A stretch of DNA of 64,000 nucleotides from Saliphagus infecundisoli (GCF_020177375.1 NZ_JAIWHV010000004.1:62001-126000), one strand, 5' to 3'. Shown: positions 5,818 to 14,928, counted from the first letter of the stretch. The notes: a model not told the origin generated them from the letters alone. Made by a program: numbers and translations.

Positions 5818-7446
5818 TTACTGTAGAGATTCGCACGGGATGCCATCACCATCTGCATCAAGCCCATGCGGGTCGCCATCCTCGCGCTCGAGAACGTATT
5901 TCGCCTGTTCGTACGTGTCGAAGTCGCCACAGTTGTAATCACCATCATCTGGCAGCGGGGGTAGTTCCACCTCCCCACTACCACCATTGCCGGATTCGGG
6001 TGTTTCCGTCGGCGTTGGCGTCGGTGTCGGCGTTGGTGTTGCAGTCGGCGTTGCTTCAGCTTCGAAGTCCCAGAGCCCGACGCCGTTCTGACGTGCGTTC
6101 TCCTCGGCGTTGTCAAAATCACTCCGAAGACTGAACGTCGAATCATACACACGGGCATAGCCGCCCTCGAGCAGTGCGAGGTTGAAGTTCGTCTCGCCAG
6201 TGTAGATGTACGCGAGCAGGCGTCCGAAACTCCCTCGGCGATCACTGTCGCCGTCAGTGACAACCCGCACCTCCTGTCCTTCGAGCTCGTTGGTCGCATA
6301 CTGGCTTGCTTCTTGGCCCCAGTTATAGAGGTGATCGCGGGATCCCTGCGTATCCGGGAACCCCTCGTACTCTCCAGGGCTGACGTCACTGAGTGTCGTC
6401 TCGGGTGTGTCGACGCCGATCAGTCGAACCGTATCCGTTTCACCGTCAGCGAACTGGACCTCGACGGTGTCGCCATCGATCACCCGGGTGACGGTGGCTT
6501 CTCGGGCTTCCCCGCCCGACACCTCCGCCGGGACTGCGACGGATGGTTCGGATGGTGTTGCCGTTTCGGTCTCCGTTTCAGTGGGAGTCTCCGTTTCCGT
6601 CTCCTCTTCAGTTTGTGTCTCCGTTTCAGTCGCCGTGGATTCTTCCGTTGCAGTCTCGGTTTCGTCTTCCTCAGTTTCAGACTCGGTTTCGGGATCAGTA
6701 TCGTCCCCAGACTCGGTTCCGTCGTCTGCTCCCGCCTGGGATTCAGATTCGGTCGCAGTCTCCTCCTCTTCGATTTGAGGGAGTCGAAGCGTGAGCTCAT
6801 CGTCGCTATCAATACTGATGCTCGCGTCTTCGGATTCGTAGCCGTCGGCACTCACCTCGATATCGTGTGTCCCTTCCTCAACAGAGAACGTCACCTGCCC
6901 ATCTGCATCGGTTGGGAGGTCCTCAACCGTGCGGAAGATAATTGCGTCGTCGTGTGTAAGTTCGACGTCTGCATCCTGTATTGGCTCGTCTGACTGATTG
7001 AGGACGGTCACAGTCAAATTATAGGATCCGTCGTCGGAGTCACTCTCTCCACCGTTAGCCGCGGATTCCCCGTTACTGTTGTTGCCTGTTTCGTTGTCGG
7101 CTGCTGTGTCGTTGCCAGCATCCTCGAGCTCGCCGCTGGCTTGGGTCGGCTCCGATTCGTTGCCCGTGTCATCCGTACTGCCACCAGCCCCGAGCATTAC
7201 TCCCCAGATGACAAGCCCGATTACACCAGCCACAGCACCTGTTTTGAGCCCTCCTCCCTGCTCGATGCCAGGGATCGCCGCGAGCCGATCAGCAGACCCT
7301 CGGTAGTTCGTCCCGACGACCGCTCCCACGACAATCGGGAGGAGAGCGATAACAAACATCGCCGCGAAGAGATACGCCACCACCAGAATCCCGTTCCGCG
7401 CTGTTGCCCCCGGTTTCATCCCCGGCACCTTCTCTGCGAAAGACAT
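5818..7446 (-). CDS. Membrane-anchored thermonuclease with PEGA-like and excalibur domains
   Basis: 542 residues in a clear domain string. Two membrane segments come first (about 15-45 and 75-95). An acidic linker and a PEGA/carboxypeptidase-regulatory-like beta domain (about 145-225: [24 protein letters not shown]) follow, then a long Thr/Glu stalk (about 230-300). The staphylococcal-nuclease domain spans about 315-465 ([34 protein letters not shown]), with the active-site Arg/Glu/Arg region present. A Pro/Thr-rich spacer leads to a C-terminal excalibur calcium-binding motif ([10 protein letters not shown]). It should cut extracellular DNA at the cell surface, for nutrient use or against incoming DNA. 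The start at 7446 is chosen over 45 bases upstream because it lies just before the conserved hydrophobic region. Confidence 0.85.
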   Translation of the reverse strand: MSFAEKVPGMKPGATARNGILVVAYLFAAMFVIALLPIVVGAVVGTNYRGSADRLAAIPGIEQGGGLKTGAVAGVIGLVIWGVMLGAGGSTDDTGNESEPTQASGELEDAGNDTAADNETGNNSNGESAANGGESDSDDGSYNLTVTVLNQSDEPIQDADVELTHDDAIIFRTVEDLPTDADGQVTFSVEEGTHDIEVSADGYESEDASISIDSDDELTLRLPQIEEEETATESESQAGADDGTESGDDTDPETESETEEDETETATEESTATETETQTEEETETETPTETETETATPSEPSVAVPAEVSGGEAREATVTRVIDGDTVEVQFADGETDTVRLIGVDTPETTLSDVSPGEYEGFPDTQGSRDHLYNWGQEASQYATNELEGQEVRVVTDGDSDRRGSFGRLLAYIYTGETNFNLALLEGGYARVYDSTFSLRSDFDNAEENARQNGVGLWDFEAEATPTATPTPTPTPTPTETPESGNGGSGEVELPPLPDDGDYNCGDFDTYEQAKYVLEREDGDPHGLDADGDGIPCESLQ

Positions 7447-7562
7447 AACCTGGTAGTACACTTTCCTGTATATTACTGTTCCGGAAAACATGAATATCCT
7501 ATGCGTTGGAAGAATATTTTGACACGATCTGCTCAGATGATGCCTGCCGGAACTCTCACCAC

Positions 7563-7595
7563 TCTTTATATATGCCGTTCATCCTATTGCGACGT
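7563..7595 (+). promoter_or_regulatory. Leaderless promoter of the orc1 fragment
   Basis: TTTATATA at 7565-7572 lies about 27 bases upstream of the ATG at 7596, the spacing of a haloarchaeal TATA box with transcription starting at or next to the start codon. It supports 7596 over longer upstream starts. Confidence 0.6.
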
Positions 7596-8360
7596 ATGAT
7601 AACCGGTCCCATCGTCTTCGACGAGGATCATCTTCCCCGGCAACTTCGCCACCGGGATGCCGAGGCCGATCATCTCTCCCGGACGCTTCAACCCGCCGTC
7701 GACGGTGCCCGCACCGAGGACGTCCTTCTCACGGGTCCCTCTGGTGTCGGGAAGACCGTGCTCTCGCGGGTCGCCGTCGTCGCCGACGGGTCCGTTGGCC
7801 GTCGGGACGGCATCGTCCTCCTCGCGGGGCTTCTCGCGTACCTCGGCTGGTTGGTCGCCGCCGGCCGGACGCCGGCGGAACTCCCGGAGCTCCCCGCAGG
7901 CGGTGACGCCGGGACCGACCCGCTCGATCTCGCCCGGCTGATCGCCGGGATCGCCCTCGTCGTCGCCGGCGGGCACCTCCTGGTCGGGACCGCCGTCGGC
8001 CTCGCGCGTGCGGCCGGGCTCTCGGAGTGGGCCATCGGCGTCACCGTCGTCGCTGCGGGCACGTCGGTCCCCGAACTCGCGACCTCGGTCGTCGCCGCCC
8101 GTCGGGGCGAGGTCGCGATCGCCGCGGGCAACGTCGTCGGCTCGAACGTCTTCAACCTCCCCGGGGTCCTGGGGGTCGCTGCCGCGATCCATCCCCTCTC
8201 CGTGGCGGCCGACCTCCGTCCCGGGCTGGCAGCACTCGTCGTCCTGACCGCCGTCGCGACCGCCCTGCTCGCGACCGGGCGGCGGCTCACCCGTCCCGAG
8301 GGCGGGGCGCTCGTCCTCGTCGCCGTCGCCTACTGGCTCTTCGACGCTCTCTACGGGTAA
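7596..8360 (+). CDS. Chimera: Orc1/Cdc6 N-terminus fused to Na+/Ca2+ antiporter C-terminal half
   Basis: Residues 1-58 match an archaeal Orc1/Cdc6 initiator: VFDEDHLPRQLRHRDAEADHLS, then the Walker A loop GPSGVGKT (47-54). The AAA+ sequence stops there. Residues from about 59 (ADGSVGRRDGIVLLAG) to 254 match the second half of a CaCA-family cation antiporter, with membrane helices and one alpha repeat, GTSVPELATS (about 155-164) and GNVVGSNVFN (178-187). The reading frame stays open across the junction near base 7768. Walker B, sensor and winged-helix parts of Orc1 and the first antiporter repeat are absent, so neither original activity is expected. This may be a deletion product still expressed from the orc1 promoter; an assembly join is the other explanation. 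Confidence 0.7.
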   Translation: MITGPIVFDEDHLPRQLRHRDAEADHLSRTLQPAVDGARTEDVLLTGPSGVGKTVLSRVAVVADGSVGRRDGIVLLAGLLAYLGWLVAAGRTPAELPELPAGGDAGTDPLDLARLIAGIALVVAGGHLLVGTAVGLARAAGLSEWAIGVTVVAAGTSVPELATSVVAARRGEVAIAAGNVVGSNVFNLPGVLGVAAAIHPLSVAADLRPGLAALVVLTAVATALLATGRRLTRPEGGALVLVAVAYWLFDALYG

Positions 8361-8397
8361 GCGCCACCGGGTGACGCCGTCGTTACCGGGAGGTCTT

Positions 8398-9423
8398 ATG
8401 GCTCAAGCCCCGAGGGAAGCTATGAACATGCTCGTCGATGGCGAGTGGCGGACCGACGCCCACGAGACGACCGACGACGACGGCTCGTTCCAGCGCGGGG
8501 AGACCACCTTCCGCGACAAGATCCGGGACGAGCCCGACGCACGATTCCAGGCCGAGGCTGGGCGCTACCACCTCTACGTCTCCTACGCCTGCCCGTGGGC
8601 CCACCGGACCCTGATCGCCCGCCGGCTGCTCGGTCTCGAGGACGCGATCTCGGTCTCCGTCGTCGATCCCTTCCGGGCCGACGACGGCTGGCAGTTTTCC
8701 CCCGAGAAGGAGGGCTGTACCGAGGACCCGATCCACGGCGCCGACTACCTTCGGGAACTCTACGTCCGGGCCGACCCCGACGCGACCTGCCGGGTGACGG
8801 TACCCGTGCTGTGGGACCGGAAGGAGGACACCATCGTCAACAACGAATCCGAGGAGGTGCTCCGGATGCTCGACACCGAGTTCGGCGACGTCGCCGAGCA
8901 GGACGTCGATCTCTACCCCGAGGGCAACCGCGAGGACGTAGACGAGATCATCGAGGCGATCTACGACCCGATCAACAACGGCGTCTACCGCGCGGGCTTT
9001 GCAACCGAACAGGAACCGTACGACGAGGCGATCGACGACCTCTTTTCGGCCCTGGATCGCTGGGATTCGGTCCTCGAGAATCAGCGTTACCTCGCGGGCG
9101 ACCGCCTCACCGAGGCGGACGTCTGCATGTTCACGACCCTGGTGCGGTTCGACCAGGTGTATCACACGCACTTCATGTGTAACGTCAACCAGATTCGGGA
9201 CTACGACACCCTCTGGCCGTACCTCCGGGATCTGTACCAGACCCCGGGTATCGCCGAAACCGTGAACATGGACCACATCAAGGAACACTACTACACGACC
9301 CACCCCGACATCACTCCCAACCGGATCGTCGCGCGGGGTCCGGACCTCGAGTTCGAGGCGCCCCACGGCCGCGACGAACTCGCGGGCGGGCCGCCGTCGG
9401 CGCTGGCTCCGGCGGACGACTGA
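8398..9423 (+). CDS. Glutathione S-transferase family, glutathionyl-hydroquinone reductase type
   Basis: 341 residues. SYACPWAHRTL (about residues 61-71) is the catalytic Cys motif of Xi-class GSTs, the glutathionyl-hydroquinone reductases. The C-terminal helical domain carries YLAGDRLTEADVCMFTTLVRFDQVY, and the FRDKIRDEP and DPIHGADYLRELY segments are typical of the class. These enzymes reduce glutathionyl-quinones; haloarchaea use gamma-glutamylcysteine in place of glutathione, so the natural thiol probably differs. GGGAGGT four bases before the ATG at 8398 fixes the start, although MNML 24 bases on would also fit. Confidence 0.85.
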   Translation: MAQAPREAMNMLVDGEWRTDAHETTDDDGSFQRGETTFRDKIRDEPDARFQAEAGRYHLYVSYACPWAHRTLIARRLLGLEDAISVSVVDPFRADDGWQFSPEKEGCTEDPIHGADYLRELYVRADPDATCRVTVPVLWDRKEDTIVNNESEEVLRMLDTEFGDVAEQDVDLYPEGNREDVDEIIEAIYDPINNGVYRAGFATEQEPYDEAIDDLFSALDRWDSVLENQRYLAGDRLTEADVCMFTTLVRFDQVYHTHFMCNVNQIRDYDTLWPYLRDLYQTPGIAETVNMDHIKEHYYTTHPDITPNRIVARGPDLEFEAPHGRDELAGGPPSALAPADD

Positions 9424-9444
9424 ACTCCCTTTCCCGACTGCGTC

Positions 9445-10212
9445 TCAGCCGTCGAGTACCGCCGCCGCGTCGTCCTCGGGGTGGTAGCCGAGTTCGAGGG
9501 TCGTCTCCGTCAGCGAGAGGAATCGCCCCTCGTTGGCCGAGACGGCGTGGGCGGTGACGGGGTTCGACTCGAGGGTCGCGGTCGCCGCGGCGTTGATCGC
9601 GGCCCGGCAGTCGGCGGGACTGAGCCACATCGCGCGGGCGTAGCGTCCGCCGGGATCGTCGCTCTCCTCGACTCTGTCGGCCAACTCCTCGGGAGTGAGC
9701 AGCCAGCCGATCCGCAGGGAGACGACCTCGAGGCCGTGGTGGGCGGCGTAGTAGCTGCCCATCGCCTCCCCCGCGACCTTCGTGACGCCGTAGTAGGTGT
9801 CGGGAGCGGTCGGGTCGTCGGGCCGGACCGCTTTCGGGCGCTGCTCGGTGGACTCCGACCGGTCGGGCGAGGCGACGTTTTCCATGTTGACCGCGTGGTT
9901 CGAGGAGGCGAAGACGACCCGGTCGAGACCGTTCTCGCGGGCGGCCTCGAAGGCGTTGTAAACTCCCTCGACGTTCGGGCCCGCGAGCTCGTCCCACTCA
10001 GCGTCGGGCGAGGGGTTGGCCGCGAGATGGACGAGGACGTCGGCGTCCGAGAGCGCATCGGCGAACGCCTCCCGGTCTTCGATCTCCAACAGGGCGCTCT
10101 CCAGGTCGTCGGTCTCGCTGTGGGTGAAGAGGGCGAGGTCGTGGTCGGGAAACGCCTCGATCGCCTCCCGGCCGACGGAGCCGGCCGCGCCAGTGATCGC
10201 GATTCGGGTCAC
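9445..10212 (-). CDS. NAD-dependent epimerase/dehydratase family oxidoreductase
   Basis: 255 residues, extended short-chain dehydrogenase. The N-terminal nucleotide-binding loop is ITGAAGSVG, and the catalytic pair is in TYYGVTKVAGE (Tyr-x-x-x-Lys). Overall it resembles uronate dehydrogenases and the haloarchaeal NAD-dependent glucose-6-phosphate dehydrogenase Azf; sequence alone does not separate these. It acts in the cytoplasm on a sugar or sugar acid. It stands alone, convergent with the GST-like gene. Confidence 0.75.
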   Translation of the reverse strand: MTRIAITGAAGSVGREAIEAFPDHDLALFTHSETDDLESALLEIEDREAFADALSDADVLVHLAANPSPDAEWDELAGPNVEGVYNAFEAARENGLDRVVFASSNHAVNMENVASPDRSESTEQRPKAVRPDDPTAPDTYYGVTKVAGEAMGSYYAAHHGLEVVSLRIGWLLTPEELADRVEESDDPGGRYARAMWLSPADCRAAINAAATATLESNPVTAHAVSANEGRFLSLTETTLELGYHPEDDAAAVLDG

Positions 10213-10266
10213 GGCCGAACTGGGACGGCCGCGCGGAAAGGAATCGTGCGCGCGAGCGACGGCTCG

Positions 10267-11526
10267 CTACTCGGGGTTCGGTCGCGGGAGAGAACGGTGG
10301 CTCCGCGGGGGAACGAGGTAGTTCGCCCGCCGCTGAACGTCGACGTACTGGAGGATGCCGTTGTTGTTCCGGATGCCCGTCGCCGAGTCGAGGTCGGTCC
10401 CGTTCATCGCCGCGCGGGTGTCGACGAAGTCGGCGATCGACCGCTGGAGCGAGAGGAAGTGGGTCGCGGCCTCCCCGCCGTCGCTCGAGGAGAAGTCCCG
10501 CCGGAGAAGGAGTGGTTCGTCGCCCTCGCGGACCCGGTGGACCTTCTGGGCGTGGCCGACGACGCCCTCGCTGGCGGACTCCTCGGCCGACGGACAGTCC
10601 TCGATCCCCGTCGAGTCCCCCAGGTTCTGGCCGGCGCCCTCGACGCGGCCCTCCTCGGCGTGGGCCGGACAGAACATCTTGCTCACCCGCTGGTCGCGGC
10701 TATCCTGGAGGTACCACTGCCTGAGATTGAGGTCGATCTTCGAGAGGTGCTCGGTCGTCCCGCCGGCGAACGGTCCGTCCTCGATCGTCACCCGATCCTC
10801 GCTCGCCTGGTTGTGCGTGAAGCCGGACTTGAACCCCATCCACAGCGGCGCGTCGTCGTCGATCGGCTCCTGGTTGGCGATTTCGGCGATCTCGTCCTGG
10901 TGGTCGGCGGGGAGGCCCTCGCCGTTGAACCCCGACCGGCGCCCGACGACCTCGAGGACCCCCGAGAGGTCCTCCTCGACTGCGATGCCGTTCAGGTCGT
11001 CGAGTTCGCCCGTCAGGGCCTCCTCGACTCCCATCAGGGCGTGGCCGTGGTTGCTCGCGAGGTGGAGGAGGGCGTCGCTGTCGTCGAGCGCGGGGTCCTC
11101 GAAGGGGGCCAGCCGCTCGGGGGCGGGGAGGTCGACCGACTCGGGGAGCGCGTCGTCGAACCGCCCGAAGTACGACGGGGAGTAACCGAGCGTGAAGCCG
11201 ATCCCGCCCTCGCCGCGCTCGTAGGCCCGTTCGACCGTTCGGAGGGCGCTCTCGACGACCTCGCGGTCGCCCTCTATGTCGTCGCCGACGTACTCGAGGT
11301 CCAGCAGGACGTTGTGTTCGAGGCCGACGTCGTTGCCGTGTTCGTCGGTCGGGAGGTACTCGTTCCAGGCATGCTGGCGCTCGGGGAGGGCGTCGGGGTC
11401 GGTCGAGGCCTGGGGGAGGTCCTCGCTGGCGCGGTCGAGACACGCCGCGAGCGCGCTCGCGCCGCCGATGGCGACGGCGCTTCGCACGAACGCACGCCGG
11501 GAGATCCCGGGGGACCGTGCGGGCAT
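10267..11526 (-). CDS. Tat lipoprotein related to DyP-type peroxidases (DUF7405)
   Basis: 419 residues. The start at 11526 gives MPARSPGISRRAFVRSAV, a twin-arginine signal, ending in ALAAC, so the mature protein is probably a lipoprotein on the outer face. The body has DyP-like features: GIGFTLGYSPSYFGRF, LLHLASNHGHALMG, and a C-terminal block with LLLRRDFSSSDGG followed by THFLSLQRSIADFV. The usual GxxDG distal motif is not obvious (GRRSGFNGEGL stands in its place), so heme-peroxidase activity is uncertain. I recall this haloarchaeal group as DUF7405. It is divergent from the SRPBCC gene. Confidence 0.7.
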   Translation of the reverse strand: MPARSPGISRRAFVRSAVAIGGASALAACLDRASEDLPQASTDPDALPERQHAWNEYLPTDEHGNDVGLEHNVLLDLEYVGDDIEGDREVVESALRTVERAYERGEGGIGFTLGYSPSYFGRFDDALPESVDLPAPERLAPFEDPALDDSDALLHLASNHGHALMGVEEALTGELDDLNGIAVEEDLSGVLEVVGRRSGFNGEGLPADHQDEIAEIANQEPIDDDAPLWMGFKSGFTHNQASEDRVTIEDGPFAGGTTEHLSKIDLNLRQWYLQDSRDQRVSKMFCPAHAEEGRVEGAGQNLGDSTGIEDCPSAEESASEGVVGHAQKVHRVREGDEPLLLRRDFSSSDGGEAATHFLSLQRSIADFVDTRAAMNGTDLDSATGIRNNNGILQYVDVQRRANYLVPPRSHRSLPRPNPE

Positions 11527-11611
11527 GGACGGTGGTCGGGCCCGAGCGCTAAAGGGGGTTGTGGTCGGGGCGACCGGCAGGGCGAAGGGGCCAGGGGTGG
11601 GAGAGATACAC

Positions 11612-12067
11612 ATGAAACGGATCGAGCGCTTCCGGGAGATCGCAGCCCCGCCAGAAACCGTCTGGGAGATGCTCCTCGAGTTCGAGGCCTACCCGGAGTG
11701 GAACCCGTTCGTCACCGAGATCGAGGGTCGGCCGGTCGAGGGCGAGGAGCTCCGGGTGCGGATCGAGCCGCCGGACTCGCGGTCGATGACGTTCTCCCCG
11801 ACGGTGGTCGCGGTCGATCCCGGCGAGCGCTTCGCGTGGCGGGGCCGGCTTCTCGTCCCCTTCGTGTTCGACGGTTTTCACGAATTTCACATCGAGCCGA
11901 TCGAGGGCGGAGACGGCGAGGCCGACCGGACGCGCTTTCTCCAGCGCGAGACGTTTCGCGGGGTACTGGTCCCCTTCGTCCTCGACAAGGACAGCGTCGG
12001 CGCCGGCTTCGAGGCGATGAATCGTGCGCTCGCCGAGCGCGCCGAGGCCCGCGCCGCCACCGTCTGA
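11612..12067 (+). CDS. SRPBCC (START-like) domain protein
   Basis: 151 residues forming a single SRPBCC hydrophobic-cavity domain. IAAPPETVWEMLLEFEAYPEWNPFV at the N-terminus is the classic polyketide-cyclase/dehydrase signature, followed by a TFSPTVVAVDPGERFAWRG strand pair and a C-terminal helix after a TxRGVLVPF segment. Members bind small lipophilic ligands; the ligand here is unknown. GGGTGGGAGAG upstream of the ATG at 11612 supports the start. Confidence 0.8.
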   Translation: MKRIERFREIAAPPETVWEMLLEFEAYPEWNPFVTEIEGRPVEGEELRVRIEPPDSRSMTFSPTVVAVDPGERFAWRGRLLVPFVFDGFHEFHIEPIEGGDGEADRTRFLQRETFRGVLVPFVLDKDSVGAGFEAMNRALAERAEARAATV

Positions 12068-12091
12068 AGGGGCTCCCGTCCGACGCCCGGG

Positions 12092-12743
12092 CTACCGGGA
12101 GAGAAGCGACGGGATCGCCTCGAGCGAGTCGATCTCGTGGGTCGGTGCCGGGAGAGGGCATACCCCTCGCGGTGGGGCCGGCGGACGAACGCCGAGTCGA
12201 TTCCGCAGGCCGCCGCGGCCTCGATATCCACCCGGCTGTCGCCGACGTACAGCGGGTTCTCCGCCCCCAGGTCCCCGATCGCCCGCTCGACGTAGTGGGG
12301 CCGGGCTTCTTTCGCTCGATCCCCTCGATGGTCGACTCGCGGCCGTACCAGGGCGAAAACTCCTCGAGGCCGAAGTGATCGACGATCGTCCCGATCGTCT
12401 CGTGTTGGTTGTTGCTCACGATCGCGCGGGGGACCGACAGCCCCTCCAGGGCGGCAACGTCGTCGTAGAGGGTCTTCCGACCGGCCCGGATCGCCTCGGC
12501 CTGGACGTCGATCGCGGCCCGCTCGCGGGCCGCCCAGAGGGCGGTCGGATCGACGCCGCGGGCGTCGGCGACTCCCTCCAGGCCCTCGACCTTCGGTGCG
12601 AGCAGGGTCTCGACGTCCTCGGCGGTCGCGTCCGCGACACCGACCTCCGCGAAGGCGTCCTCAATCGCCCGCCGGATCGCCCCGTGGTCGGTCGGCGTCG
12701 TCAGTACGCCGTCGTTGTCGAAGACGACTGCGTCGTATCGCAT
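12092..12743 (-). pseudogene. HAD-family hydrolase with two apparent frameshifts
   Basis: The protein begins MRYDAVVFDNDGVL, the DxDG nucleophile motif of HAD phosphatases, and continues with IVSNNQHETIG (motif II). After RKKPGP near base 12300 the homology moves to another frame (HYVERAIGDLGAENPLYVGDSRVDIEAAAACG, with the GDS motif), and near base 12151 to a third (THEIDSLEAIPSLLSR, stop at 12094-12092). Each shift is repaired by adding one C in a short C run on the coding strand. Repaired, it is a full-length HAD of about 217 residues, likely a phosphoglycolate-phosphatase-like enzyme. Two homopolymer slips in one gene suggest read errors as much as true decay. Confidence 0.7.
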
Positions 12744-12821
12744 CGGAGTTCGGATACTCGCCCCACGGAGTTGACCGTTTCGACCCGGGGTTCAAATGCG
12801 ATGAGGGGGCCAGCGTTCCCG

Positions 12822-13127
12822 ATGGGCCACAGGGCACTGGTCGCCGTCGCGCGCGGGGACGACCGGTACGACCTCCGGGAGAGCCGGTGGGGCGGCGAGG
12901 ACCTCGCGCTTCCCGATCCCGGGACGACCGATTCCCTCGCGGCGGACGTTCCCGGCGAGCGGGTCCTCCCCGACCACGCGGATCCCTGGCGCTACGAGGC
13001 GCTGTTCGTCGTCCGCTCGGCAGTCACGGGCTATCGCGTCCGTCTGCTCGGCTGGTGCGTTCGGCCCCCGATTCGGGGCGCGGTCGTCGCCGTAGACCCT
13101 GCGGCCGACTGCGAGTTCCGGACCTGA
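12822..13127 (+). CDS. DUF6735 family protein
   Basis: 101 residues. MGHRALVAVARGDDRYDLRESRWGG at the N-terminus is the typical opening of this haloarchaeal family, which has no assigned role. The ATG at 12822 is chosen for that match; an in-frame ATG 21 bases earlier is possible. The C-terminus has a short beta-rich stretch (GYRVRLLGWCVRPP). Divergent from the HAD gene; the 78-base gap should contain both promoters. Confidence 0.65.
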   Translation: MGHRALVAVARGDDRYDLRESRWGGEDLALPDPGTTDSLAADVPGERVLPDHADPWRYEALFVVRSAVTGYRVRLLGWCVRPPIRGAVVAVDPAADCEFRT

Positions 13128-13370
13128 TTCCGGGCGACGAAATCGGTCCTCGGCGATTGTGTCGATGCAGGTTTGCTCGACGAACGCGTGGCCCAGTCGT
13201 ACCTCGAAGGACGGCTCCGTGTGGCGTACCCCGCTAGGGGCTATACGTTCGGGTAGGGTCGTTCAACCGTTACGGTGTATGTCCATCGTGGTCCGATGGG
13301 TCGGGATCCGCAGTTCCGGTTGGATTCGCAAACCCCAATTATTATGAAATGACGGCTGTAACACGATTGT

Positions 13371-13574
13371 ATGTTGAATGGTTTTCGGGACTACTTTACG
13401 TACGACCCGAGTAGCCGGGCAGCGGCAATCAGTTTGATGGGGTCGTCGTTCGTACTGTTTCTCTTCCTCACCAGTCCCGATTTCGAAAACCAATACTATC
13501 TCTTCGGGGTGGTCACGATGGTCTTCGCGATCCTCTCGTCCGTAGTTATCCTGGCTTTTGACCAAAGGTCGTAG
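13371..13574 (+). CDS. Small two-helix membrane protein
   Basis: 67 residues with two membrane helices, ISLMGSSFVLFLFLT (about 20-34) and YLFGVVTMVFAILSSVVILAF (about 43-63), joined by a short polar loop. An AATTATTATGAAATG stretch about 30 bases upstream of the ATG could be the TATA box. No family recognised. Isolated gene. Confidence 0.55.
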   Translation: MLNGFRDYFTYDPSSRAAAISLMGSSFVLFLFLTSPDFENQYYLFGVVTMVFAILSSVVILAFDQRS

Positions 13575-13773
13575 TTGTGAGAGCCATGTCGCGTACATGC
13601 CGTGTAGTTACAGGCGCCCGATTCGTCCACCGAGGGGCGCCGATACAGTCTCGGTCGCTTCCGGCGAGACTCGCTTGCCGGGCGTCGCCACAGATACGAC
13701 CGGCCGTCTGTCCCGACCGGAGACGACGCGTCAGAAGATACACTTAATGTGATCGGTCACTCACATCCGAGTA

Positions 13774-14928
13774 ATGCGACGACAGACGCATGCAGACGGT
13801 GGGTCCGACGGGGGGAACGTGGATTCGATCGACCGGCGAACGGTGCTCGCCACGGGCGGGACGGTCATCGCGGGCGGGATGCTCGCGGGCTGTCTCGGCG
13901 GCGACGGCGGCAACGGCAACGGAAACGACAGCGGGAACGGCAACGGAAACGGGAACGGCGGCGGTGGCGCCGACGAGATGGCGATCATCTCGAGTCCCGC
14001 TGGGTTCGACGACAACGCGTTCAACGACAACGCCCTTGACGGACTCGAGCAGGCCGCCGACGAGTTCGACTTCGCGGTCAACACGATCGAGGAGACCGAG
14101 GAGGCCCAGTACGAGTCAGTCCAGGCCGACGCCGCCGACCAGGGCTACGACCTCATCGTCTGTGTGAGCGACAACCACACGGACGCGCTGACGACGAACG
14201 CCGAGGACTACCCCGATCAGAACTGGATGCTGATCAATAACGTCGTCGACACCGGGAACGTCTCGGGATGGATCGAGATGAACAACGAGATGTCGTTTCT
14301 CGCGGGGGTCGTCGCCGGCGTGATGACCGGCGAGGAGTTCGAGACCGACGCGGCCGCGACCGATCCCGAGAGCGCGACCGTCGGTTTCGTCGGCGGCGAG
14401 GAAAACGACCTGATCCAGGCGTTCGAGCAGTCCTACGTCGAGGGCGCCGAGTGGGTCAACGAGGACGTCGAGGTGCTGACCGGCTACGGCGGCAGCTTCA
14501 ACGACCCGAGCGGCGTCGAGGACGTCGCTTCCTCCCAGATCGACGACGGGGCCGATATCGTCTGGCACGCCGCTTCGGCGGCGGGCGCGGGCGCGTTCTC
14601 GGCCGCCCAGAACAACGGCCGGTTCGGGATCGGCGTCGACGTCGACCAGTCGGTGACCGAAGAGCAGTACGCCGACATCATCATCGGGTCGGCGGTCAAG
14701 GCCTTAGACGAGGCGACCTATCAGGTCGCCCAGTCGGTCGTCGAGGGGACGTTCGACGAGATGGTCGGCGAGCAGAACCTGAGCCTCGAAAACGAGGGGA
14801 TCGACTTCGTCATCGGCCAGGAGTTCGAGGACGAACTCCCCGACCGGGTCCAAGAGGAGATCGACAACGCCAAACAGGGCTTTGCCGACGGCGAGATCGA
14901 GCTGAGCTGTGGCCCGACGAGTTGCTGA
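13774..14928 (+). CDS. BMP-family ABC substrate-binding lipoprotein
   Basis: 384 residues. A twin-arginine motif (DRRTVLATGG, residues 20-29) and lipobox LAGC (37-40) mark a Tat-exported lipoprotein, followed by a Gly/Asn linker. The mature part is a BMP/PnrA-type periplasmic-binding fold: SPAGFDDNAFNDNALDGLEQA, YDLIVCVSDNHTDAL, GFVGGEENDLIQAFEQSYVEGA, and GADIVWHAASAAGAGAF. BMP proteins bind nucleosides. It heads an operon with the ATPase and two permeases that follow, so it captures the substrate for that importer. Confidence 0.9.
   Translation: MRRQTHADGGSDGGNVDSIDRRTVLATGGTVIAGGMLAGCLGGDGGNGNGNDSGNGNGNGNGGGGADEMAIISSPAGFDDNAFNDNALDGLEQAADEFDFAVNTIEETEEAQYESVQADAADQGYDLIVCVSDNHTDALTTNAEDYPDQNWMLINNVVDTGNVSGWIEMNNEMSFLAGVVAGVMTGEEFETDAAATDPESATVGFVGGEENDLIQAFEQSYVEGAEWVNEDVEVLTGYGGSFNDPSGVEDVASSQIDDGADIVWHAASAAGAGAFSAAQNNGRFGIGVDVDQSVTEEQYADIIIGSAVKALDEATYQVAQSVVEGTFDEMVGEQNLSLENEGIDFVIGQEFEDELPDRVQEEIDNAKQGFADGEIELSCGPTSC

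Noticed and set aside
5990-6050. Possible tandem repeat array
   Set aside because: It encodes the Pro/Thr spacer of the nuclease (PTPTPTPT); a coding repeat, not a CRISPR or satellite.
7475-7492. GTTCCGGAAAAC as an origin recognition box near the orc1 fragment
   Set aside because: Only a half match to haloarchaeal ORB sequence, a single copy, no G-run next to it and no unwinding element identified.
9481-12378. A 965-residue open frame on the plus strand
   Set aside because: A high-GC antisense frame across the SDR and DUF7405 genes; no domain, Val/Gly/Arg-rich composition typical of shadows.
13900-13965. GGAAACGG-type short repeats
   Set aside because: They encode the Gly/Asn linker after the lipobox of the BMP lipoprotein.
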